Shown here: in pieces, positions 1 to 13,200 of the stretch
Layout: the number at the start of each line of letters is the position of its first letter
Position numbering within the stretch: position 1 is the stretch's first letter
Source of the DNA: Ricordea florida
Lineage: Eukaryota > Cnidaria > Anthozoa > Corallimorpharia > Ricordeidae
DNA length: 64,000 nucleotides
NCBI GenBank assembly: GCA_949710005.1
Contig: OX453273.1
Location: 46,211,281 to 46,275,280, forward strand
Reading direction: 5' to 3'
Program-made: the position numbers and the translations under genes
The notes under the pieces: model-generated
Databases searched by the model: none
Seen by the model: the letters and a program-made list of their open reading frames with translations, nothing else
Told to the model about the DNA's origin: nothing

Positions 1-3000
1 TGTCCTGACTGGATGCAAGTTGAGAGTTTTCATTATTCTCTTTGATGCATGTGTAAGTCTAACAAATGTTTGATGTAAACATTGGGTTAAGGAGAAGCAA
101 AATTTGGAGCCCAGTAACAAGCTTACCGATGCAAAGTCTGCTGTAATCTCATATGGTTCATTGGTGTTACGATTAAACAACAGAACTGCCACACAGTCAT
201 TCATCAGAGGACGGGACCACACCTCTAGACTATCTTTGCTGGACTGTGATGGCAAGAGAAAAAAAATATTCTGACAATTTATTACACATACTATAAATTT
301 CAGTTCATATTTAACACTAAACAACAACAAAAGAGACAAGGAGATCCACTGCCTGACTTAATTGAGAGAGAATTTTAAGAAAGGTAATAACAAAGCTGGT
401 GTCGCATGCAAAATATGGAACAGACCAATAATATTATTTATTACATCCATTTTGAAATCACAGGTGATCCCTGCAATTTGATTGGCCCTGGCAGTGTGAT
501 TTATTCACAAATCGCATCATTTTTAAAAAGTAACTCTTTTTCAAAAACCAGGATTCCTGAAGTGGATAAAAATAAATAAGTAGTGTTGACAAAAAACTGT
601 GTGATTTCAAAATGAGTGTAATAAAGTGGTAACTGAACTTTGTGGTGTGCAATTTTGGTCTGAAATCATACCCGTGATTTCGAATTGAACTCGTGCTACG
701 TGCTCGTTCGATATTTGAAATCCCGCGTATGATTTAAGACCAAATTGTACTCCACTCAGTTCAATTACCATTATATATACCTTATGACAAGAACAACAAA
801 AATGAAAATTTGTTTTGCTTTTAGCATATATGCATCATCAACAGCTACAACACTACCCTGCCCTGATGCACTATCATGGAAGACAGACAGCATTTTCAAC
901 ACAATAATTCCAAACACATACCACTCTCTTGCCCATTATTCCGAGCTTGTCTTGGTTTACAGCAATAACTTCCCTGAAGGGATCAATGGTAGGAATCAGC
1001 CACTCAAACATCATCTATCTATGAATACCTGAACTCTTACATGAATAGCTAAGCTTTGGGAAGGCAAAAACTTGACTTACAACTTACACATTTCAGAATT
1101 TAGAAATTCGGAAAGTAAATTAAAATCTTTGTGAGAAAAAAATATGTGTCATCAGCAAAAAGAATAAAGTCTGCCACCTTTGACACATTGCACAGATCAT
1201 CTATATAGAGCAGAAAGAGGAGGGGGCCTAATATAGAGCCCTGAGGCACCCCATAATTAATTTGGCAAGACTCTGAACAGATGCCATTAAATTCCACATA
1301 TTGTCCCTACATAATTACATGTATCTAATACCGGTATCGCAGAGGCGGCAAGGGGGAGGTACATCAGTCAAGGTGAATAATAATGATGATGATGGTGATG
1401 ATATTTCATTCTTTACCTGTTCAAAAGTATTTCTTTGAACTCATCTGCAATGTTCCGAAGGTCATTAGACATAGTCAGAGGCTGAAGTGAGGAAAGAAAG
1501 AAAGTGAATGTGCTGGAACTGTATGACAATAGAAATTGGGTAAATCAAACGAGTTGATTAAGTAAGTTATACCACCGTAAGGTAAAAGGGAGGTGCTGAC
1601 GTTTCGAGCGTTAGCCCTTCGTCGGAGCGAACGCCATTTGCTCCGACGAAGGGCTAACGCGTTTGATTTACCCAATTTCTTGTGTTTTAATTTCCCACTG
1701 ACGCAGCACCAGTTTCTTTAGAAACTATCCCCACAATACTTGTATGACAATAGACTTACTTAGGTCAACACATGTATGAAATTCCAAGTGAGGTTTTGCA
1801 CAAAAACATGATATCTTCACATAACAAAAAAAAACGTCATGGTAACACAGTAAACTATGCCTTGAAATGTTAAATGGTTTAATGTTTCATTGGTGTTAAT
1901 ATAATCATAACAAACAGACCATTTCATGGCTGATTTTAAAAAAAACATTGTGACAAGCCTAAACGACTCCTACTGTTTGCAAGTGTAGTTTCTTTGCCTT
2001 AAGAGTTTGGATCTCACTAGTATGTCCTTGGGCAATTTTCCTCTTTTGTACAAAATGATGGGAGGCTGGGTGGTATTGTGTGCCAAAAAGGAAGGATTCT
2101 ATTGCATTTATGTGTTCTTTTCTTTTGTTGAGCTGATGTATGTACCAGAGTATCTGGATAAACTCTCACATAAAGGTGATATTTGATGATCTGATATTTC
2201 AGCTGTGAATCTAATGGTTGGAAGATGTCTGTAAGCCTGTTCAATGAACCCATTTATATCCTAAATTCTTATGTTCCATAAAGAGAACACATAATCGATG
2301 TATCTTTTCCACACCAGTGGCTAAATTTCTGTGTTCTTATTCAGGATTCCTGTCTCAGCTGCTGCCATAACTAGGTTGCCAAAAGAGACTGCCATTTAAG
2401 TTCCCACAGCAGTTACGGAGATAAAGGAGGAGAAGGTTCAATGTTTTTAAAATAATTATATTTAACGATTTCACTCCTATGATCCAAGTATTAATTCTCC
2501 CTAGTGAAAACCATACATTTTCTTATATTTTAGTTTACAGAAGTTGGTGTTTGATCAAATCAGTGTCCTTGACTTGTTCCTTTTCTACATTGTCCTCATC
2601 TGTATGCTTGATCTACTGTATGTACTGGAATTATAAGAAGTTAACAATGGTTGATACTGGGATTAGAAGGGTTAATTTGGTTTGTGGACTCCCTTTGAGG
2701 CATCATTCTATATGTTAAACCAAGAGGAAGACTTTCTCATGCAGTTCACCAGTGGAAAGTAAACTTTTCCATTGGTCATTTCATACTGTTAGTATACATG
2801 TATAACTCACTTATCTCAGAACAAGTTTACTTACTGCAGCCAGAATTGACCAGAGGGCAAATTGTGCTTTTGACTCTTCAAGACTTAATCCAAAATCACC
2901 AATAACAAGCTGAAAGAAAAATTCAACAGCTGATCATTAGACTGTAGATTGAACTCGCATATCACAAGCTCAAATTATCAGTGACAGCTGCCAACAGTAA

Positions 3001-4178
3001 CCGCGGAGACCATTTTAAAGTGGTAGGGCTAAAACGTCTGGCCACATATGCAAGCAAACGTTAATGTCATAGTTTCACTACTTATTTTGCCATAAAAAAA
3101 ATCCAAGCAAAAAAGTGGTGGTGCTATAGCCCTATCAGCCCCTCCCCCTCCGCGGTCCTTGGTCAATGATACACTGAGAAAGGGCTGCATGACTTCCAGC
3201 ATTCTTGTAGTTCCTTGACTAAGAACATATTTGAGACAAAAGCTCATAGAGGCCTTTCAATCTGAAAAAGACTACTTCACCCCAATGAAAAACAAGACCT
3301 TTTATAACTTATACAAACATTTACCTTGCATTATGCACCAATGACAGCATTACAAAGTCATCACTTTTTTAACATCAATATTAACAGTATTTCTCATTTT
3401 TTAGTTTGAGATATAACAGCTGATGGATAGGAGCTTAGTTTAGGAAAATAAGAAACAAGAAGCTCTAGGTTTCCATAAAGTGTTTTGGAGTTACCACAAT
3501 ATGAATATTGGCAATCAGTTACTGCTATTACTTGGTCTGGGTCATTCCATTGACCTGGTCCTGCAACGGCTGCAAATGTGTCTTGATTAGCAGCAAAGTA
3601 GTCAACAATCTCCAACACACTATCCCAAGAATCCTGACAAACAAAAATAACTGGGTTTAGTATAAATACTCAGGTGATTATACAAAGTCACGTGCTCTGA
3701 TTGGTTCGCTATCTCGGATTATCAGCCAATAATCACCTCGACAAACAAAATGGCTGTCAGTCGTTTGCACACTTTTGATAAAATAAAATTTTTTCATCTT
3801 GTACAATGCTTTTTCTTTTCTTTTTTTGAAATAATCACCAGTGTATGTATACCAAAACAATTATTCGCCTCAGGCTCAGTGATTATCGGTAAATATTCAC
3901 CGATTATCACTTCGCCTTCGGCAAATATTTGTTAATTAATGATACTTTATTCTGAAATTACTAGGTAGTAAGTCAATCATCATTCTCCATTAAAGAACTT
4001 TGAAAATATACTGCTGGGGTAGACTGTAGAATAATAATTATAAGAGCAGAATCAATAATAATTACTATTAACTAATTAATTGATTAACAATTAATAATAA
4101 TGAATTAATTAATAATAGTTAATTATTAACATAAACTGCTGGGGTAGATTGTAGTATAATAATTGTAAGAACAGATTC

Positions 4179-4218
<40 letters not shown>

Positions 4219-7200
4219 ATAATATTATTATTATCATTAACATTATTATTATTCAATATTGCCATGTTAGTAGTGTAAGTAGTGACTTGGTATGTTGCAT
4301 TGTACATAAGTACTTTAAGGGTAAATTAGTGTAGTTTGGTGTAACTTGAAGTATCAAATTAAAGGTCTTTACTTTCATGATATTTCCATGATATTTCAGA
4401 GAATTTCGCTCTGACGAAGGGCTAATGCTTGAAAAGTGAACACCCCCTTTCTTTTACCTTACAGTGGTACAAATAACTTAATCAACTTGTTTGATTATCC
4501 CAATTTCTTGTGTTCCAATTCACCACAGACACAGCACCAGTTTCTTTAAAAACTACCCCACAATACGTTTTAATGATAGCCAACTGACTGCCTTTAAGTC
4601 AAGTATGAATACTAAATAGATGCACCTGTACATCAATGTAATTTCTCCATGTATTGCAGTTTTCTGCAACTGCTGTGTAATTCACCTATCAAGAAAAAAA
4701 ACTGTTTAATAATTGCAAGGCAATACATTACAGTTAGTGGATCAAGGTAAAATAGGCAGTGCACTAGCTTGTAGAGCAAGTGGCACAAAATCTACTAACA
4801 CATTTTTACAGAGTTCTATGTACTTTCTTTGATGTAATGAGGTCCTTCTACTTACATCATTTCACAGACTTTCAAGAAAATGAGCAAAATATCTCCTAGT
4901 AATTCACAATGAAATTTCAGTTTGACAAGATTTTTCAAATAAAACAACAAATGGTTGATGTTTTTAACCCAAATATAAACTAAATGAGAAAGGCTTTGTT
5001 TACAAGTGCAAATTAACCTTGCATAACCAAATTTGATGTCACTTGTTCACTTGAGAACCAAATTAGTTGAATTATACTTTTACAGAATGGTTTCAAAGAC
5101 AGAAAGAGTTTGCAACTCCATTTGTCTTTTTGAAGAAATTTTACCTTCAGGAGAAACATCAATTATGTGAATACTGCATAGACCAAATCTTGAAACAATT
5201 AGTAATGGTAATCAGACTGAGTGGAGTCCAATTTGGTCTGTAATCACACAAGTGAATAACAAAATCGAATGACTGCGCAGCGGGTGTCCGATTTGTTTAT
5301 AATCACGAGTACGACTGCAGATTGAATTGGAGAACACAAAGTTTTATTACCAATTAATCATAACTGTAACAAAATTTGTGATATATAAACTTCTTGTTTC
5401 TTCAAAACACATGAAATGCAGAGACTTTTGTGCTAGCGGTGAAAAAAAAAAGCCACTTAAGCGCACGCATGATGGTGTGTACTGTCCAATTATTCAGGCA
5501 TGACGCGTAATGTCCTATAGCCAATCAGATTTGAGAATTTTGTTATAGTTATGATTAACACTTAAACTGACCTCACTTTTGTATTGGTCAATAAAAATAT
5601 GAAAAAAGAACTTGAGTCATGCTGACCTCATACTTGATCAATAACACATATTTAAGCCATCTGTCCAAACAGATATTAACATGAGCAGTACCTTTAGTCC
5701 AGGTACCTTTATCTGACCCTTTGGCCATCCACAGCTATAGAGTATTGGCCTGCCTGTAGCACTCAGAGCTTTACCAAATCTTGGATAACCCACATCAAAT
5801 GTTCTTGGATCTGCCCAACATGTGTCAAGTTTAAGGTAATCAGCCCCCCAACTGGCAAATGTCTGCCAAGAGAAGAAGGGAAATACAGTACCTTAATACC
5901 ATGTTTGACTTGGTATACAGGCCATTCACAGCTGAGTACAATAGGCATCCCTGTTGTATTGAGGGCCTTAGAGAACTTGGGATAACCAAAAGGAAAATTC
6001 TTTGGATTTGCATAACAGCCATCCACTTTAAGGTAATCAACACCCCAGCCAGCAAATGTCTGCAAAAAAGAAGTAACAGCTCCCATACTCACTCATCTTC
6101 TGAGCATGTCTACTACTACTGAAGATCAAGAGGCAGTGTAGCAGAGTGGTAAGGGTGCAGGACTTAGTTTGTTTCCTGTCCCCACCACTAGCTGGATTTG
6201 TAACACAGTCATCATGAGTTTCATGTCTTCAACCATGGTTGTAAATAACCATACTAACCTGCCTACCAACAGCTGGAATTTTTAACAACATTTATGTTCT
6301 ATTTGCAATAGTTATTTTGCTATTTAGCTTAGTCAAACTAGCACCTGTGTGCTATACTGTCACTCAGTTAAAATAAAGATTCTTTTTTTTTCACTTCATT
6401 GTGCTAATCTTAATTTAACAAATGAGATGTCAACAACAATTGCTGTCTGTGCCCAGTACACTTAGCAGTATCCTATTTTATTCATTTTATTAGCGTTGCC
6501 TGTATTCTTCTCAAGAGCGTGGCTAAGGGTACAGCAGCATCGCTCACTAACCTCTACAACAACTGCATAGAGCAATGTGAATGGCCTAATGCGTGGAAAA
6601 TGGGTGAGTGGACACCAGCGTTTAAGAAGGGAGATAGACAGGATACTAAAAGCTACCGCCCCATCACCTCCCTAATCGCAGTTGACAAAATATTCGAACA
6701 GCTACTTTGCAACCAGGTGACATGCCATTATGATAAAACGCTGTATTACAGAATGACAGCGTACAGGAAGAAACACAGCTGCGAAACAACACTACTTGCC
6801 CTGATAGAAGATTGGAAACTGGCTGCTGATACAAAGCAACTTGTTTATATCCTATCTACAGACATGAGCAAGGCCTTTGACAGCTTGAGCCATTCCTTGA
6901 CGACTAAGAAGCTGGAAGCTTACGGCTTTGGAAGACGTTCTCTCGGACTAATGCGATCATTCTTTGAGAACAGACAGAACAGAGTAAAACTGGGCGAAAT
7001 CACTAGTGATTGGATAAAGATGAAACGTGGATGTCCCCAGGGATCATCCTTCGGACCCCTACTTTGGAACATGTTTCAAAATGATCTGCCATCACATGTA
7101 AAGGACGCAAACTTAACTATGTACGCTGACGACCATCAAATGTACGCTAAGGGAACGGACCACGAAACAGTTGGACGCAGCTTGAAAATTCATGGCAGGC

Positions 7201-10200
7201 AAGCCCTGACCTGGTACTCAAAGAACTACTTAAAAGCAAACCCAGACAAGTTCCAGTCGCTAATTATTAATCCAAGGAAACTCGATAAGAACAAGAGTGA
7301 CACAGTCCTCAACATTGACGACACAGACATTATAAAAACAGAAAAAATCAAACTATTGGGAGTTTACATAGACGATAAACTTGAGTTCACCGAGCATATC
7401 CGCGAGTTATGCATTAAGGCCAGCCAGAAAGTCGGAATACTTTCTCGCCTTCGCAATTTAATACCTTGCAAGGCTAAGTTATTATTGTATAAGACATTCA
7501 TTTTGCCTTACCTAACATACTGCCATTTAATATGGCAATTTTGTAGGTCATCGGACAAAAGGAAACTCGAGCGAATTCAGGAACGCGCACTAAGAGCTAT
7601 ATATAAATCACACTCCGAAACCTACAAAGAGCTCTTGGGACGTGCAGATTTGCCCACATTATATGATAGGCGTTTACAGGATACAGCAATACTTATGTAC
7701 AAGGTCAAGAACGGGCTTGCACCAGAAAACGTCTCTGCCCTTTTCGTCCGCAAACGCTCTACACACTCGCTTAGAAACAGTGATTTTGTCTTACCGCGTT
7801 TCGACACTAAACGTTACGGGAAACATTGTATTAGATATCTTGGACCATTACTATGGACAAAATTAAGCAAAGACTTGAAAAACTCGCCTACAGTAGCTAC
7901 TTTTAGAACTAAAATTAGAAAACTCACTCTTTCGGACTATATAGAAAACAACAGCAACTGCTGTAAGCTCTGCAGTGCGTAGGAAATACTGCAAATACCA
8001 GTCTATTTCTTTTTAAGTATTTTAAATGATATCAGGCTAATAGAAAATACTGTAAGTACTAGTTGTAAATAGTTTCAATAGTTAGGCATTTCAAATGATT
8101 TTAGGTTAAGTATTCTAATTAGTGTCCCCAATTAGCCCACAAGGGCTAAATCCATTGACACTGAAATAAAGTTTTTACTTACTTACTTACTTACTCATAC
8201 ATGTCAGGAAGGTGATTTGCAACAGCTAGGGCCAATTACTGTGGTCCCCTTTAAATCTCCACATATAATAGGAATAATTTGGAAGGAGCAGTCTATCATG
8301 AATGAAGATTATCATTTTAATTAAATGGTCTGAAAACCCAGGCCTTTAATCTACCAATGTTTGCATCAAACTTAATATAGAAATGGACACACAAGCTGTT
8401 AAGAGGGGGTTATATTAAAAAAAAAAAACTGAATTTGATGGATGGACGCTATTAGATCTTCACAAAAATCCTCATTATATTTTAATACTTACTGTTAGTT
8501 ACTTAAATGGATCATAGATTCTTGAAGATTATATGGCAGAGGCAACAGTCACAAAAGTAGAAAACAGGTGTACACTGTAAATGTTAAATTACATGTCCAC
8601 TGCACACCTTTGCATCTTGCTCAACATGAGAGATACTGCCTGGGTAACCCGCACAAGTGAATACTCCATAATCTGACAATGATAACAAACAAAAAATGAG
8701 TGTGTGAGTAATATTTATATACACTTGATATCCCAATCAGCCACCTAATGAAACTGATTTTTGAAGGCAACTAACCATGCAGTAACTAAGGTATCTGTTC
8801 ACCAAGAAAACACATGGACCACCTTTGGTAATAAATACTAAGATTTGAAAAGCAGTGAAAACTCACCAGCGTACATCCCAAGTTTTAATCCCTTGGCATG
8901 CATCTATTAAAGAGAAGTATAGTTATATTCTTCCTACAATATCAGGAGGAATAGCAGAGAGCCAATGAGGACAATGAATTTAATGTAATTATAGGACTCA
9001 ACTGGACATTCATTTCAGAGCGTGACCAAATTAAATCACTGTGTCCTTAGCAAATTGAAAGCTGAGAAGGATATGTGGTGCATCTCAAGTGGAAGTTTGA
9101 TTTTATAAAAAAGGATCTACATAACTAAGGCAATGGTTCCAGTGGAAGCAATTAAATTTTCCTTCTCCCCCACCCCCTCTACCCCACAAAGGGACACATT
9201 TCCTAGCTGACCTTACCCTCCTCCCCACCCCATCCCACAAAGGGACAACTTTCCAAGCTGATTAATTTTTATAATTTGAGCTAATTCTCACATAGTCTGC
9301 TAGTGCCTTCATTCCACTGGGAAACCTTGTACTGTTTGGCTGAAGATGTCCCAATGAATCTCTCTCCTTGTTTGCCCAGCAGTCCTGCAAACAAAAGCTT
9401 ACTATAAATCACAAATTTTTATAAAACACTTATACTGCAAAGGATTGATTAAGCACCACCAATTGAATAAGAATCTAATGGAATGAATGGGACAATTTTG
9501 TCTAACATAACTTTAAAATAATAAGAACAGTGGTGCTTGTTCAAGTGTTTTCAAATAAAGTACGCTACAATTTGATGTGGTATCATCTGATGTGGAGGAA
9601 AACTGTGGAATATTGTGAGCTGTGTAAATGCTCCTTCAGTAGTTTTCCAGTAGTTCAGTTGGGAAAAACACGCTGTCAGTTGCTAGAATAAAACAGAGTT
9701 GTGTTCTCGAGTTTTGGCTGGTTTAGTTGTTAGGGTATACGAGAAGTAAGACGACTACCCAACCAATTTTAACTAGTTTAATAGCCGTACACTCTACTCA
9801 TTGGTCGCCATTTTTTTTTTCTCTCTCTCTCGTTCCAGTCCTTTTTTTACAAACTAGTTCCAGTTCTCTACATATTGGCCCTAGGATATTACATTGGCGA
9901 CGAGGTACGGACAAAACCATGGCATTGATTGGGAAGATCGAGGAATACAACGAGAATGACGGCTGGATTGAGTGGTAGCCGGTCGTTTCACCTACAAGAT
10001 GATTCGCCTACAAGTCAATTCGCCTACACTTGAGTCGATTCGCCTACACGTTCTGAGGCCTTTCGCCTACACTTGAGTCGATTCACCTACACGTTCTGAG
10101 ACCTTTCGCCTACACTGAAGTCGATTCGCCTACAACCCAATACCCTAGAAAAGTAAATTAATGTAGGAGAATTATCACTTTTAGCGACTACAGTTTTACT

Positions 10201-13200
10201 CGCCTCATAGGACAGAAGAATAAAGTTTACTTTAACTCAATGGTATATGCGTGCTATCGGATTAATTTTCTCCGAAACGGACAAGAAAACAGCGCGCAGA
10301 CTATGGCTCGGGTAAGGTATAAAGTGTGACTTTTTTTCCGTATTGTTATTAGTCTTCTATTGTTTATACTTGTGACTATCTTCAAAATAAGAGCTACAAA
10401 TTGTAAAAAACAGTTTATAATTTAGATAATTTTATTAATTTATTAGTGGCTCGGGGGTATTAAAGTGTGACTTTTTTCCCGTATTGTTATTTAATAGCCT
10501 TCTATTGTTTATACTTGTGACTATCTTGACAATGAGAGCTAATTAGTGCCCCGCGCAAGGTAGGTGTGATTTTTTCTCCCTGTTTTTTTAACAGAATAAA
10601 TCAGTTTATTTTAACAAAAGACGTAATCAACATTAGCATTAACCAATTAGAAGACCAGGAATTCGATCCTTCTCGAGTAAGGGTCCACCTATAAAAAGCT
10701 ATAAGAAAAAATATAAGAGAATCATTGAGTGAAATCCAGTGAAGAACCGACAGAAACTGGAAACTGCTAAAGTAAAGCTCAGAACTTACACAGGCGAATT
10801 AGTCGAGGTCATAGGAACTTTGAATGTTATTGTGAAGTATGAGGAACAAGAAGTGGAACTACTAACACTCGTAGTGGAAGGACGTGGACCCAACCTGCTG
10901 GGAAGGGACTGGATGAGAGTTGTGACACTCAACTGGAAGGAGTTGTTCAAAATGCAAGTTGTGAAAGTTAAGAACAACCAAGAAATTACACTTGGAAAAT
11001 TGATTGACCAGTACTCGGAAGTGATTAAAGCAGGACTCGGGACCTTCAAGGGCCCAAAGGCGAAGATTTACATGGAATCAGAGGCACAACCAAAGTTCTT
11101 GAAGGCAAGACCAGTACCATGTGCTGTAACAGGGAAGATTGAAGCTGAACTCAAGAGGCTACAAGATGAGGGAACTATTGAACCCGTTCAGTTCTCAGAA
11201 TTGGCAGCTCCCATTGTACCTATTCTAAAACCAGATGACTCTATTCGCATCTGTGGAGACTACAAAACAACGGTCAATCAGGTGTCAAAGCTGGACAGTT
11301 ATCCTATCCCGAAGGTTGAAGACCTCCTGGTGATACTAGGAGGAGGTGAAAAATTCACGAAATTAGACCTAAGCCAAGCCTACCAGCAGCTATCTCTGGA
11401 CGATCAATCGAAACAGTACACCACTATTAACACACACGAGGGATTATTCCATGGAGAATCTACTGCAGAACATTCCTTACGTAATCGTCCGGGTGAATGA
11501 TATCCTGGTGTCCGGAACCTGCGATGAAGATCACTTTAATAAGCAACTTGGAAGAAGTCTTCAAGCGACTAGCAAGCGCTGGTTTACGACTTCGGAAAAA
11601 CAAGTGTGTGTTCATGGAACCTCAAGTGACCTACCTGGGTCACAAGGTCAGCAAAGAGGGTATTCAACCATTGGAAGAGAAGGTTGAAGCGATCACCAAT
11701 GCACCAGCACCCAAGAATGTGTTGGAGCTCAAATCGCACCTAGGCATAATCAACTACTGCCAGAAGTTCCTGCCTAACTTGTCGAGTGTGCCAGCTCCAT
11801 TGCATGAGTGTCTACGTAAAGAGATCCGCTGGCATTGGGGTAAAGAACAGATGTTAGCTTTCCAGAAGTCTAAGGATTTCTTGAAGTCCTCTAGACTCCT
11901 AGTCCATTATGATAGTCAGAAGAAGCTGTTCTTTCGCATCGAATGGATGATGGCTCAGAACATCCAATCGTGTATGCTTCAAGGACACTGTCCAATGCAG
12001 AAAGAAATTATTCCAACCTTGAGAGAGAAGCACTTTCCATAGTTTTTGGCGTGAAGAAATTTCACTAGTACATTTACGGCAGACATTTTAGCTTAGTGAC
12101 TGATCACAAGCCATTGGAATCTTTGTTTAATGAGAAGAAGGCCACACCTACTATGGCAGCAGCTAGAATTCAGCGTTGGACCTTAACTCTAGCAGCCTAC
12201 AACTATTCTACTGAGTACAAACCAGGACTGAAACATGCAAATGCTGGCGCCCTCAGCCGACTACCCTTGCCAGTTACTCCTGTAACCACGCCTTTGCCTG
12301 CAGAAACTGTGTTTGCAATGGAACTTCTCAATTCAACACCAGTGAGTGTGAATTAGATCAGAACCGGAACCAGATGTGATCCAATCCTGTCACAAGTGAT
12401 CAAGTTCGTTCAGCAAGGTTAGCCTAATCACAACTCAGATGAAGCATTGAAGCCCTACTTCATATGGAAAGATGAAATAAGTGTTCAAGATGGATGTTTG
12501 CTGTGAGGCACCCGAGTAGTCGTTCCCCCCTAAAGAATGAGCAAGAGTGATAGACGAGTTACATGAGATGCATCCCGGGATTTGCTGTATGAAAGCCTTG
12601 CCGAGAAGCCACGTGTGGTGGCCAAGGATGGATGCAGCCTTAGAGCAGAAGGTTCATCAGTGTAGTCCTTGCCAGGAAAATAGGAAGTAACCACCAGAAG
12701 CTCCTTTACATCCCTAGGAATGGCCTCAGAAACCTTGGGTTAGACTCCACCTTGACTATGTGGGTCTGTTCCTTGGACAAATGTTTCTGATTGTGATAGA
12801 TGCCCACTCCAAGTGGATGGAGGTGTTTCCAATGAATACCTCGACTTCAAGTGCTACCAATGAGAAACTGAGAATCATTTTTGCAACACACAGTCTGCCG
12901 GAAATTGTGGTCACAGACAATGGCAGCAACTTCGTGAGTAAAGAGTTTGGAAATTTCCTCAAGCAGAACGGTATCCATCGTATCAAAACAGCACCCTATC
13001 ACCCGGCATCTAACGGACTGGCAGAGTGAGCGGTACAAACCTTCAAGGAAGGAATGAAGATGAGTGGAGGAAGTGTGGAGTTTTGCAATTTCTAGCTTGT
13101 TACAGAATCACCCCTCAGACTTCAACAGGAGTATCCCCTGCAGAATTACTGCTAGGAAAGAAACCGAGATCAAGACTAGACCTAGTCTACCTGGAAATTG

